Shown one piece after another: positions 1 through 11,432 of a DNA stretch of 64,000 nucleotides. The translations under genes and the position numbers were made by a program. Each line of letters starts with the position of its first letter. Within the stretch, counting starts at the first letter, position 1. Source of the DNA: Phlegmacium glaucopus. Its lineage: Eukaryota > Basidiomycota > Agaricomycetes > Agaricales > Cortinariaceae. Under the pieces are notes generated by a model. The model was given only the letters and a program-made list of their open reading frames with translations, did not search any database and was not told the DNA's origin. The stretch lies in the NCBI GenBank assembly GCA_015039465.1, contig MU130154.1:661065-725064 (forward strand), given 5' to 3'.

Positions 1-322
1 GCGTCAGAATAAACCCAGAAGCCATATTGAGTGACCCAAAGAGACTTGCAAACGCAATATCCGAATTGTTAGAGCCGTTTTCCATATCAGAGTTCATTTG
101 CCACATAATGCGAAGTCTGACAGATTCTATTTCGGCGCTGCTTGATGTCTTCACATCGAGAACAAGGCGGATGATAGGATTTGTAAAATGCTGCCATTCC
201 GACATTGTTTCTGGTCCAGTTTGCGATTGAGTTTGGGCCCTATTAATTGTTCGTTTTGCTGGATATGAACGAGAATACTTAGAGAGTATGTAAGTTGAAG
301 TGCCTGTCGTTGAGCGACTCAT
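1..322 (-). CDS. Hypothetical protein, N-terminal part, cut by the left window edge
   Basis: An open frame runs on the minus strand from an ATG at 322-320 to the window edge with no stop, giving 107 residues. It begins MSRSTTGTSTYILSKYSR. A basic, Ser/Thr/Gln-rich stretch of about 45 residues is followed by a more ordered segment with hydrophobic spacing (HFTNPIIRLVLDVKTSSS). No signal peptide, membrane segment or known motif is visible and I do not recognise the family. It is divergent from the VanZ-like gene that starts at 620, so the two probably share the 300-bp spacer. The lack of any stop over 322 nt and the plausible composition are the only evidence for coding, so it could also be a chance frame or a single exon of a larger gene. 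Confidence 0.45.
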   Translation of the reverse strand, partial: MSRSTTGTSTYILSKYSRSYPAKRTINRAQTQSQTGPETMSEWQHFTNPIIRLVLDVKTSSSAEIESVRLRIMWQMNSDMENGSNNSDIAFASLFGSLNMASGFILT

Positions 323-619
323 GGTTGAATGTCGAAGGAACTTAAAAACCGGTTTTTTAATAACATTAATAATATCAGTGGCGGTGCCTTCATTTGGCTT
401 CGAGATGGAAACCAAACAAGCGCGACAACGACCTTGACGGCCGGCATCGGACTGCGGCACTATCACTTACACTTCAGCTTCCACCCTGCGTATCAATCAT
501 CGTCGCAACCTGTTGGCAGCATGGGGGGCTCTTTAGGTCTCAAGGGAGTTCGCAGGCTGACGTCAAGGGCTGCCAAGTCTATTATGAAATCTCACCATTT
601 TCGGATACCCAAATATGAC
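323..619. promoter_or_regulatory. Divergent intergenic spacer
   Basis: This spacer separates the minus-strand partial gene (start 322) from the plus-strand VanZ-like gene (start 620). It presumably holds both promoters. I see no clear TATA box and no convincing coding exon. Confidence 0.35.
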
Positions 620-1574
620 ATGCCCATTCGACTTCGACCGGTAAATATGTTGGTAACTTTTTTGTAGTCCGTTCGCTCAAAATCACTGTTGCAGTGGTTT
701 CTACTTTTCACATGCTTCATAATGGTCGTACTTGCGTTCCTGGGGTTTACAAACTTCTCAAGATCATTACCTCTCAATGACAAATTGTTGCATTTCTTAT
801 GTTTCTGTATCGCAACTGGGGTATTCTACTTCATCATCGATGTCGAAGAGTGCGTTGTAAACATTATGGTATCACCATATTTTTCTCAATTGGCCAGAAC
901 AACAGGAGTGTGAGACGAATTTGGTTTTGGAGGCATTCGTCATTAATCTTCACCGGCTTTACATGTTTCTTCTGCGGTGGTATACTAAGCGAATTTGTAC
1001 AGGCTGCTCTACCAGTTGAGTATTTCTTTATCTCATCCTTCCCTTTATATTCTAAAAGTGAAGCGTAGTACAAACATTTCGACTGGGGCGATGTTATGGT
1101 CCGCCTAATCTCCCAAAATATTCCTGTGTTGGTTCTCACATCGACTTTAGGCAAATCTTTTAGGATCTAGCCTTGGATTGTATGTTGCTTATCATTTAGA
1201 ACGGTATTATCGACACCGACGAGAGGCAGGTTTTTTATGTGCCTACGGATGTGCCTACTGATTATTTGATGACTGTATCATAGATTGCACGGCTTTACCA
1301 GCCTCTGACAGGGTCAATCTCTGACTTTGAAGAGGAGGACGAGGACGAGGACCTATCAATGGGAACTCAACTACTACCGACGCACCGTGGTCATAACCAC
1401 CTAGCGTCTCCGATGCCTCTCAAAAAAGCAAGGCTGGCTGATGTTTGGGATGAGCAAGATGAAGTATTTGACATTGGTGCAGACAGCGACGACGAACACG
1501 ACGCTACAGCAAGTGTTAGCCGACCCCAGCCTGCTCAACCAGATCCTCCTCGAATTGTTATATCTCATTCATAG
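620..1574 (+). CDS. VanZ-like domain integral membrane protein
   Basis: Inferred exons are 620-640, 695-849, 906-1014, 1069-1098, 1151-1225 and 1284-1574, giving 226 residues. The protein starts MPIRLRPWFLLFTCF and has hydrophobic helices, then LPLNDKLLHFLCF, RRIWFWRHS and PYKHFDWGDVMANLLGSSLG, the pattern of the fungal VanZ-like family. The final exon is a hydrophilic acidic tail (EEEDEDEDLS) with a low-complexity end, probably cytosolic. The function of fungal VanZ-like proteins is not established; the bacterial namesake is linked to glycopeptide resistance, which need not carry over. The intron at 1226-1283 keeps the expected RRE-IARLYQPL reading only if it uses a GC donor (GAG/GCAGGT). 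The first exon codes for only seven residues and is supported by the MPxRxRPW start typical of the family. Confidence 0.8.
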
Positions 1575-1784
1575 GGAGATGATATCATTTTCCCTCAACC
1601 CTACTTATCAGGTCGTCTAAACAAGTTTGGACCTCTTCTAGTTCTTTGTCGACCCCGTCCAGCTCTTCCTCGCGAGTCTGTACCGAATCCGCCATTCCAT
1701 TACAGGCCGTCTCAGCTACCACAACCACCTGCTGGCTTATTGTATTGTGGAGAGTTGCCTTTCAATGAATGACGGGTTGTTCGG
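1575..1784. other. Convergent 3' spacer
   Basis: This 210-bp stretch lies between the 3' ends of the VanZ-like gene and the Mmc1-like gene. No further feature is seen; overlapping 3' UTRs are likely. Confidence 0.4.
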
Positions 1785-3862
1785 TTAATGATAGACAAAA
1801 GGAGACATCGAGCGACGTACCCTGAGGTCTCTGTCAAGCCCTTCGCCTACTCGCGACCAATCCTGCCACCATCGCTTCTTCGACTTTTCCCATTTTCCCA
1901 CTGCCCATCTGATGCTGGCGACCGCACTTAGCATTCCTACCCCAATGGCTGTCCCAGCATCCATACCCACAAATCCTAGCAACCCTTCACCACTCCCAAG
2001 TAACCAACCTAGCCAACCCGCCCAACTGATACCCACTCCGGTTGCAACTCCGCCCGACATGACAAATACTACTCTTTGGCCTGCAATATGCAAACGCATG
2101 GTAGGATATTCTAGGATTTGATCTCGTCTTGTGAACAACGGTTGAGTCAGGCTTTCAGGTGTGAGAGGAAATTTTGGCCGTCCTTTTAGTTGGAGAAGAG
2201 TATTGCGTAACACGGCTGAAGGGACATTTTGATGTGTAGAGAAAAGCAGGAATGCGGACTCTGTCAGACTTTGCTGTAGTGTTGACAAGCGACCAGTATG
2301 TAGAATAAGCTGGGTGTAACATTGTTTATGAATGGCGAGATTTGTAAGAAATAAGCAGTACCGACCTTCTTTTCTAATGCTTGGCACCATGTCCTAGCAA
2401 GAGCATGACCAACAATACTGCTGATCTCGTCGACCTTCCAAACCATCCTCCACCATGTTAAACGATCCATAACCAGTCGCATTTCCGCCTCCGCTAGCCG
2501 AATAGCCTCTGCTACTTCGTCTACAGCCGTTTTGTCACCAGGGCGGCCGCCGAAAACGTCACCTTCAACCCGGGCTTGGACCTCTTCAATCTTCGCCCTC
2601 AGATTACTGGCATCGATAGAAGCCTGGTTCAAATCATGTCGCAATTCTCGGACAGAGGCGAGACAGGCACAAAGAGCATCTTGAATACGATAAAGTGCTG
2701 CTTTCGTTCGCAAAGAAAGCAAAGGAGACATTGAAGTATTTGATTTTAGTTTATCATGGAGTGCATGGGTAACTGTAGAAATTTTGGAGCCAATGAAATC
2801 ATCTTGGAATCTTTGTATGGCAGTGAGAGATTGGCGGTCTGACTGAAGGGTATGGATGGCCCCTACTGCACGTTTTGGATCAACAGAGATGGTTTTGAGT
2901 CTTCTAAAAGGCGGCCCGTGATGCGGTGGTGATGCGGAGAGTTGTTGTTGTATTATTTCATCGAGGTCGGCTTGAGGGACGCTGGATGACAAAACGAGTA
3001 TCGTATTATGAGGCAGAGGAGCAGCAAGGATGGTGGACAGCGGCATTGTGATAGGATTGCACACAATGATAGGGATGTCCGCCGTAAAAATAGCAGGATT
3101 TTCTAAAACACTGGATAACGAAGCTAGTCGTTTTGATTGGTAGGCTGTAGGCATCCGCAGTTCAGTTATTTGTATGGGCACATCGAATTGTGCAAGATAG
3201 GAAGACTGCAATTGGAGAGACGATGAACTGCCATCCAGCGTCGTTCCATAACTGTGAGTATTTTAAGGATACATGGGTGACTTAAATTTCTGGTGATACA
3301 TAAACTTACGAAATTTCGACTCTTTCTTGCGTTGCATCGCTCCAGCGGTTATTTAGAGAATCAAACTGAGGCCCCGTATTAGTCAACGGGTCTGCCAGCA
3401 GTGCAGTTAAAACTTCTTGGGCACCAGACCATTCATCTACGCCACAGACTGGAAGGGAAACAGGCAATCAATACTCCCTTCAAAAAACTGGATTGGAGTG
3501 CACGAACCTACTATTTTGGCAGGTCCTTTAGTTGTCGCCGAAAGGTCTTCATAAATATTAGACAGTATAACGTTCCAAAAATCGGCTGTCTCTTCAGGTC
3601 GCGTAGAACCGGAAATCCGTTTGATATTAAAAGCTCGTGGTAACAGAGTGGTAGCCTTGTGCAGGAGAGTTAAGGTTTTATGGGCTGGGGATGGAAAGTC
3701 ATTTGGGGTTTTTGTGAGCGGGGGATTATTATTTTCAGAAGAAAAGGCTCTTGCGAGGATGGGAACAAAGGAACGAATATTATGACTTGTCCGGGAAGAT
3801 ATTCTGAGGCTGTCACGACAAGCCTGAAGAACGGGAAATCGAGTAAGACTGCATAGTAGCAT
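1785..3862 (-). CDS. Mmc1-like fungal mitochondrial inner-membrane protein
   Basis: Minus-strand exons are 3862-3508, 3448-3310, 3251-2366 and 2309-1785, giving 634 residues. The N-terminus (MLLCSLTRFPVLQACRDSLR, then further Arg/Ser residues) looks like a mitochondrial presequence. The middle is largely helical, with possible coiled coil around ELRHDLNQASIDASNLRAKI. Near the C-terminus two hydrophobic segments (about residues 538-562 and 568-592, rich in Gly and Trp) are followed by a basic tail (KWEKSKKRWWQDW). This order, presequence, dynamin-like helical body and two late membrane spans, matches what I remember of the fungal Mmc1 family, proposed to work with cristae-shaping machinery. 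The family assignment is from memory of architecture, not a search. The exon 1-2 joint restores KIVVCGVDEWSGAQEV and looks reliable. Confidence 0.6.
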
Positions 3863-4804
3863 CAAGTAAAGATCACACTATGTCACAACTCTGGTCCGTC
3901 AAGTCACTCTAGTTCACAAAATCATTATGGAATTCAGCGCTATGTACTTAGGGATAGTCTCGTACCCATCCGTTGGTTTCACAGCACCTGGCTCGACGGA
4001 CCGTCGAGGTTTAAAACCCACCAGCTGTACAATGTCTGGGATATGTAGATTTGTCACACCTAGCTTAGATAATCAACTTTTTCGTGCTCCTCACGCTCGT
4101 TGAGCCTCTGGATGACTGCACGGCAACAAATCAAATTTCGCTTCTTTTGACATTTTCGCAGCCATATTCTCTATAGTCCTCTTGTGTTGATGAATACAAG
4201 CACCAGGCTATTCTTACGTTGCCCGAGATGACATTGAAACACCCGACATTTCGGAAGTTGCTGTCATCCGTTGCTGTCATCCACAGAGACGATGGCCTGC
4301 ATCCTTGGAGTGATAATTGATGAGGCTTGTAGACTAATGGAAATTATGGGCATTTGTGACTCCACTGGCAGGTACATCAACATCAATGATTTCAGCAACA
4401 TTTGGCCCTGTGGCCCCCCACATGTGAATGAACTTTGACCTCAGGGAATCATTTTTACTCAACCTTGGAATTTTGGAAACCGCCCAGGTCACACTTGTGA
4501 CCAGGGGACTGTAGGTGTTCTCGACCGAAATGCACGTTGTAGTGAAGCTTTGCAATCTCCGTTGTGATGCCTTTAAAAAAAACAAACTACAACGGATGGG
4601 TATGAGACTACTTAGGGATACATTAGTACAAGTGCATGTGAATTCGAGCCATATTATGCGTGTGTTTAAACCTAAAACGGGCTTGAGTTCAGCACTCAGT
4701 ACTTACTCAGTTTGGGTCAAGGTCCTAATACTGCGGGAATAATATTATTTAACTTGAACAAACATAGTTACCTCTTCTTCAGGACCGCGTTGGTCACTTA
4801 TGCA
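3863..4804. promoter_or_regulatory. Divergent intergenic region upstream of MGA2
   Basis: About 940 bp lie between the Mmc1-like gene (minus) and MGA2 (plus). Only short frames without recognisable protein features occur here. A perfect 13-bp direct tandem repeat (GTTGCTGTCATCC twice) lies at 4257-4282. The region is long for this gene-dense window and may carry an extended 5' UTR or promoter for MGA2. Confidence 0.4.
4257..4282. repeat. 13-bp perfect tandem duplication
   Basis: GTTGCTGTCATCC occurs twice without spacer. It lies in the MGA2/Mmc1-like divergent spacer. It could be a paired factor-binding site or simple slippage. Confidence 0.7.
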
Positions 4805-7800
4805 ATGGACTCAATGTCATCAACAACGCAACCCTCTCGTTCACCATCACCTTCGACGCCAGAGCCATCTGAGACTGATGCCCTCGATCCAATCACCATC
4901 CAAAGCGAACTAGACCTCACATCGTGGTACCTTTCAGGCATGCACACAACGAAAAACAATATCCCGCCATGGGCATCAGATCCTCTTTACACCCTTCAAC
5001 ATAAAACAGAGGATGACCAGATGTTGCGCTTGGATGAGCTCATTGAGCAACATGCATATGACGAGTGAGTCGACAGCTTCGTTCTCTAAATCCATATCTG
5101 ACCTTTGTACCGAGGTCGCCACCTTCGGAATTCAATTCATCTCTCAGTTACCCCTCGCCAATATCCTATCCTGTTACATCCAGTCCCCCTCATCATACGG
5201 AGACCGCCATTCCTGACTTTCGAGCAAGCAGTCTCCTTGTACCTTCCCGAAGTGGAGGGGTATCTTTGACCATACCCATACCTCCTCCTGCCTCTCTGCC
5301 TCGTAAACAAGGTCCTTCAACCATTAATCAAAGAGTCATTCATCCGCCCAAGGAGTCTTGTTTCAAGTCAGTTCTTCCCCTCAACTACCGAAGCCATAAC
5401 TCATTTGTTAATAGCCTCCCCATCATGTTTCCAAGTATTCCAGAAGGAGGCACCAAATCCCGGGTAGAAACTCAAATTCGAGTGACCATTGATTTGGCTG
5501 ACTCTAGCTCCTCTTCCGATCCATTTAAATACAATCGTGTCGGCTCTTGGAAGTGGTTAAAGCTACCCCATGGCACTACAACTAAGAAGCGAACTCGTAA
5601 ACAGGGTAAAATTGGTACGCCCTTTTTATTTCTACCGATTAAGCCGCCACCTCATTTTAAAGAAGATCCTGAGCCTCAAGATGTCTTGTATCTTATGACT
5701 AGCGTAACATGTGCTTCCTCCCCTCACAGTAGTGTTGTAAGCTGTTCCAGTTGTCAGGCTCGCGAAGTGCGTAAAATTAAGACCTTTTACCTCAATTCCA
5801 ATCTCACACTCAATGATAGGCAAAGCGTATTGCGAAGAAATTAGCCGCTCGTGTCCGACCCGCCCGTTCGGATTCTGAATCCGAAGGGGATGGCAACGGC
5901 AAGCAAGGCAAGCACTCAAACAGCAAGCAACACGAAGACACTACAAGCATTATTCAATTCAACTGCGCCGAAGTCCTTGATTTCTCTACCGGAACCGCTG
6001 TTTTGCCTCTACGCCTGACATGTTACTGTCGACATCACCGAGAGAAGGTCGGGTTTACTGTTCACTTTTCTATGCTGGACAATTCAGGTCGAGTAGTCGG
6101 CACGGGTATGTCAAGACCTATCATGATCACTGATGACCACAAGACGTCAAGTAATAAGTCCCCCGAACTGATTAACAACTTCACTGCGTTGGACCATCCT
6201 GACTGGTCACAAGTAGGGGGGACACTGAATGATATCTTACCTATCGTGGATCTTCGTGCCCCTTCAAAGCGCAAGGAGCTCTCGTCGACTACTAATAACA
6301 CAAAAAGGCGACCCAAACCTTACGATTCAAATGGGAAACCTAATCGTGTTTCTCGGGAGGGAAGTGTTGCTAGTCAACCATCACCACCTACAATATTTTC
6401 TCCGCTACCGACAACGAGAGATTCAACTCCTTCCTCTGTGGTTCAGAGTATGGTTCCTTCCGATCCTTCGGGACCTGGCAATCCACCACCTCTGCACCAC
6501 CCAATGCAAGGATCTGAGACGTCATCGCCTGATTCTCTGGCAACTCCTTTGGATCAAGGTTCCGATGTTTACATGCCAGAAGTTAATTCCTCTCTTTCAG
6601 ATACATCACCAACGCTCCCTCATTCTTTGAGTTCTTCAAATATGATGATAGAACCCTCTTTGCCTCATTCCCTGTCATTTATGTTTTTTGATCGCACTCA
6701 AAGTGGACAAGACATGGCAGTTCAAATTCCCACTATCCATCGTCTCATTCCCAACGTGGGTCCTACCCATGGTGGCATAGAAGTGACGGTGCTTGGTGCC
6801 AACTTTCATCCTTCTGTGCAATTGAAGTGTGTTTTTGGCGATGTTACTGCCAGCTCGACGCAACGATGGAGTGATAATACCCTTGTTTGTGTCTTACCAC
6901 CACGAGCAAAACCTGGTGTCGTTGCCGTTTGGTTCGAGGGACTCCCAAAGACGGAGGACCAAATCAATTCTCCGCCGTCTTTGTTCACATACTCTGATGA
7001 GTCGGACAGAGCTTTGTGAGTTTCCACCTCAAGTCATATGAATTAACGCCCTGACACTGGCTTTTTAGGATGGAACTTGCCCTGCAAGTCGTCGGACTTA
7101 AGATGACAGGCAAGATCGAGGATGCGAAAAATGTTGCTATGAGAATTGTCGGTAATGCTGGTGGAGATGGGTCTGATTCGCAAGGCGGAAATAACAGTAA
7201 CATGATGCAACTAGCGCCTCTTTCAACCATGCGCGATCTTCGACCACTATTATTCGCCAGAGCAGGCGAAAACGACAATTTCGAAAGCCTCATTGTAGAT
7301 TTTCTCACTATCATCAATACCCCTTTGGACAGCTCTGCGCCCGACTCTATTTCAACACTCGATGCTATATCACATGCTTCTGCTAGTGGGCAGACGCTCC
7401 TCCATTTCGCCTCTTTCCTTGGGTTCTCGTCATTGGCATCTTTCCTAGTCAAACACGGCGCAGACGTGGACGCCCGTGACCGTAATGGGTTTACTCCGTT
7501 GCATTTTGCAGCAATTTCACGATCAAGTTCATGTGCATCCATCTTGGTGGAAGCCGGCGCCGATCTGGCGATCGTCAACGTGCTTGGAAAGACATCGAAA
7601 GAAATTGCTGTGCCTGGATTCTTCGATGATATTTTATCCACTGAAGAGGATCCGGAGAGTGACTGGCAAAGTTCAGCGGATGAAGATGGTGATTTGGGTG
7701 ACGCTGAAGATGATGAAGACCTGCATGCTCCCAGGGTTATAAGGCGACATATTTCACGTCGCACTTCGCGTTTGAATGTTCTTCGTTCAGGAAAAATTAC

Positions 7801-8740
7801 TCCGCGACGATCTGCAGATGTGTCCCGAGCTGCCACCCCTTCCCCCAGTCTTGACAATAAAGTAAGCAAGGGTGACGCTCCAACCAAGGAGGACTCTGAC
7901 GCAGCTGATGCTAAACGTGCTGCTTCCTTTATGGAGAAGATGATTCAACGCACTCTAGCACAAATCCCAGCCCCCCAAGGAATTATCCCTCAGCTTCCAC
8001 TACCTCATCTCCCTGACCTCCCCGCTGTTCCCTGGGGTGCCTTCCCGCAAATACCTATGGTATTCCCTGTCTTTGTACCCGTGATGCCTGGTTGGCCATC
8101 TTTCCTTGGCGGTGACCATTCCACTGCTGTGAATGGTGATAGACCTGAAGGTGAAGGCGACGATGCTACCAGGAACATGGGCAATGTCGCTTTTCGTGCA
8201 GCACAAGAATGGCGCACTACTTGGGAGAAATGGGTTGCATTAGTTATTGCTACCACCCCGCGACAGCAAACGGAAGATTTGCCGCCTCCAGTGTATACAC
8301 CGCGTGCGACTGAAAATGGGTCTGCGCAAGTGTCTCCAGAGACGTTGCCGGAGGTGGCTGAAGCGGTGGCTTCGACATCTACACGTCCATATCCATCTGA
8401 AATACGCCCGCTTGGGTATTATAATAGTACCCCAGTACCTGAGCAGGTGATTGAATCTTTCGGGGCTACGAAGCCTACTCAGAAGTTAGAGAAAAAGCGT
8501 AAGTTTTTTTCTTTGGGGCAACTTTGATTTAGCCTCGTACTCATGTTTACTTAGATGATCGAATGCTCCTGTTGTTTTGGCTACCCATTCTTTTATGTGA
8601 GTGTCTTGGCAGGTACTCTAGTCTACTGACGTTGAACATTCCAATTAGTGTCGATGTTATGGGCTTTCCATAACGGTGTCCGTTTTGCCATCCACGCCAT
8701 CAAGCTGGCTCTTCCCATCAAAACCCCTCTGCGTAGTTAA
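4805..8740 (+). CDS. MGA2: MGA2/SPT23-type membrane-tethered transcription factor (IPT/TIG, ankyrin, C-terminal anchor)
   Basis: Exons are 4805-5064, 5148-5614, 5666-5766, 5820-7015, 7069-8498, 8555-8596 and 8649-8740, giving 1195 residues. The central conserved block (SRVETQIRVTIDLADSSSS, LCYCRHHREKVGF-like Rel-type region) is followed by an IPT/TIG domain at about 577-670 (LIPNVGPTHGGIEVTVLG) and two ankyrin repeats at about 780-850 (GQTLLHFASFLG, NGFTPLHFAAIS). A single membrane anchor lies at about 1156-1175 (MLLLFWLPILLLSMLW), close to the end KTPLRS. In yeast, Mga2/Spt23 sit in the ER membrane, sense lipid packing and are processed by Rsp5 and the proteasome to activate the desaturase gene OLE1. 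The last two exons are tiny but rebuild the anchor exactly. The exon 2 acceptor could instead be at 5115 (11 extra residues). Proteolytic activation here is inferred from the family. Confidence 0.93.
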
Positions 8741-8979
8741 TTCATTGTTTCTTTTAGAGTTAACTTGTTCCACTTAGTTCTACGAGATTTTTTTTGTTTC
8801 TTTTTTTTTTTCGGTGGGATTCATTATTGTCTACTATACGTAATTGCAACAGTTGTTATGTGCGCCGCAAGGTCAAAGCATGTTTGTGCCTGTTATGGCA
8901 GTGGGTAAAACAACGCGTCCAGACTAGGAACAGGTAACTCCAACTGTTGCAGCAACCTTGATACATCTCTGAGTTCGCC

Positions 8980-11177
8980 ATGAAACGCGGTGCAGAGAGT
9001 CAGTTGACAAGGAAAGAGGTTGAAGAGGGATATGTTGAACCCGAGGCGCGTCTTCCCGATCCTGGTGACGACTAACTCATTCACCCTTCATAATACTATA
9101 GCAAACCCCAGACACAGGCTTCCACAAGGCCCCCGAGGCAGTTTTGAAAACCAGAGCGTTCGTGATTAATGACTAGAATAGGCTTTCAAAGTTCTAACCA
9201 GCAAGAACTAGAATACGTGGATTGCCGAATCGGACAAGACCCTCAAGTGCTCAATCGAATTCCACAAATGGGACATCTGTAGGTGTATTCCTCTAAAGGA
9301 CTTGGATTGCTAACGCGGAACTATGTAGGCTTCCCCATTGTTTCCACCAAGTGTCGCATCACCCGGTTCTACCTTCACATTTAACTCCCCTGCTGCTCCT
9401 ACCAACGGTTTTGCGACCCCAGCCGCACATTCATCAGATGTAAGCCGTCATTCATTCCATATTTAGCTATTCTCATTCTGGGACGTCAGTCAATAAGCAG
9501 CTCTAGCAGCTCCTCATTTGCTGCCCAAACTACCGTCCGTGCCCCAATCTCTACTGATATTTTATCAACTTACCTTCTCATAGCCTTTCGGGTTTTCTCC
9601 CCAGACTTCATTTCCATTTAGCTCGACCAGCCAGACTAATACACCACCAAAGACGACGTTTGCTTTCACACCGTCTTCTGATACATCTTCTGCTCCTTCT
9701 AGCACATCAAAGGCATTTGCATCCGTGCTGAATAAATCAAACTCAAACATCTTTGGCTCTCCAGCGCCTAGTAATCCCTCATCCTCGTCCAAGCAACCTG
9801 CTACTGCAGATGGAGATGACCCAGTTTTATTCAAATACTATATTGATCTTCGTGGATTAAACCACTCCCTCCTCAGCGCCATTTCCAAAGGTGTAGAAGA
9901 TGACCCTTTCGCTGACATGTCCGGGATTCTGGAATCGTATAAGTCAATGCGCCTGAGGATTCAGAAGGAGAAGGACGGCGCTTCTTTGCCTTCATCGTCC
10001 AATTCATCATCATCATCGTCGAGTTTCTTTTCTATGCCAGCGGCTGCTTCGCCTTTTGGAAAACCGACGGCACAAGGAGCACAATCTTCTTTTTCAACTT
10101 CTGGCATCTCTTCTACACCTTCAACCCCATCAACTTCTATTTTCTCTCCTCCTGATGTCGGCGCTCAACCTAACCCATTCGGATTTTCCTCGTCAACAGC
10201 ATCTAAAACATTCAATTCTTCCAACGAAACTCCGACACAATCCGTATTCAGCTTTTCATCTCAAACGCCTTCCTTCAAACCTCCTGAGCAAACCTCTTCA
10301 ACTACTACCACATCTCTCTTTGCTCCGACATCTAGTCCTTTTAAATTTGGAGGTTCTACTACAAACTTACCTTTTGGGTCTAGCAAGCCCTCGTCGACGT
10401 TCAAGTGGGGTGCTACTGCTGACCGGCATACCACAGGTGATCTAATTGGTGCTTCAGCCAATTCGTCAACAACTCCGAGCACTCCGACACCAGCAGCCAG
10501 CAGTACCGTTCATTTTCAATTTGGTAGCGGATCCAGTGGGAACGCGCAATCTAAATCAAAGACTGTGGACGAGAAAACTACTGACGATGCGGCCGATGGA
10601 GAAGAGTCAGAACAAGCAACACCAACCACAGAGGGAGCCGGAGAGTCAGGTGGAAGTGTATCGAGCTTGCTTTCTGTACATAATCCTCATGATGATGAGG
10701 GGGAAGGAGAGGAGAATGAAAGCACGGTTCATGCTATCAAGGTAAAAGCATATCGAATGCGAAAGGCGGATGCAAAAGACGGACCCGGCTGGGCTGATCT
10801 TGGATTCGGTGAGCAACCTTGCTCGAGTGGTGTCATAGTGATCTCAAGTGCCATTCATTAGGTATTCTGAGGTTGAAAAAAGACAACAATACGAGTGCGC
10901 GGCGAATGCTTCTGCGGAATAGCACCAACGGCAAAATTCTTATTGTATGTATTGTAATTCCGCGACCAAGGGATTTGACTGATTTCGATCCCAGAATTTC
11001 AAAATCTATTCGGGTCTGAAACCCTCTCTGGCCAAAAAGGCCTTAACTTTCGTTGGTCATGATAATGGCGTCTCACAAACCTACTGTGTTCGGTTACCTG
11101 GAGAGGAACAAGCACAACAGCTCAAAGACGCACTCGACCAAGAGATCGAATCGGTAACGACCAAAGATAAAGAGTAA
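8980..11177 (+). CDS. NUP2: Nup2/Nup50-type FG nucleoporin with RanBP1 domain
   Basis: Exons are 8980-9064, 9118-9157, 9212-9278, 9329-9439, 9490-9534, 9584-10808, 10862-10944 and 10995-11177, giving 612 residues. The start MKRGAESQLTRKEVEEGYVE and then VLKTRAIRGLPNR match the N-terminal karyopherin/Nup-binding region of the family. The middle is Ser/Thr/Pro-rich with many FG-type motifs (PFGFS, FKFGGS, LPFGSS, FQFGSG). The last 120 or so residues form a Ran-binding domain (VHAIKVKAYRMRK, RMLLRNSTNGKILIN, LPGEEQAQQLKDAL). Such proteins shuttle at the nuclear basket and help recycle importin alpha with Ran-GTP. The first four exons are short (40-111 nt) and were placed by splice signals plus family pattern, so their borders are less certain than the large exon. 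Confidence 0.88.
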
Positions 11178-11432
11178 TGACGACTTCAGGGACTGGTAAA
11201 TTCACTCATTAGTTAATATTTGTATTTGCATAGGACTCTAGTCTTCTTGTCTTAGCCTTGCTATTTCGAGATCAATGCATTCCACAAGTCGGCAGGTGTA
11301 ATGGACCCGATAATAATGTATGTCGCCGCTATGTGCTTGAAACGTCAGATCCAATATGGTTGTTTCATGCTTTTGTTATGTCACCCTCATACTCTAGATA
11401 TCAATCAAAATAATACAAATGCAATGTTTGGT

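Noticed and set aside
6985..7887. 300-codon open frame on the minus strand
   Set aside because: It is antisense to the ankyrin exon of MGA2 and is Ser/Arg-rich as expected from a mirrored coding frame; the sense strand matches the family.
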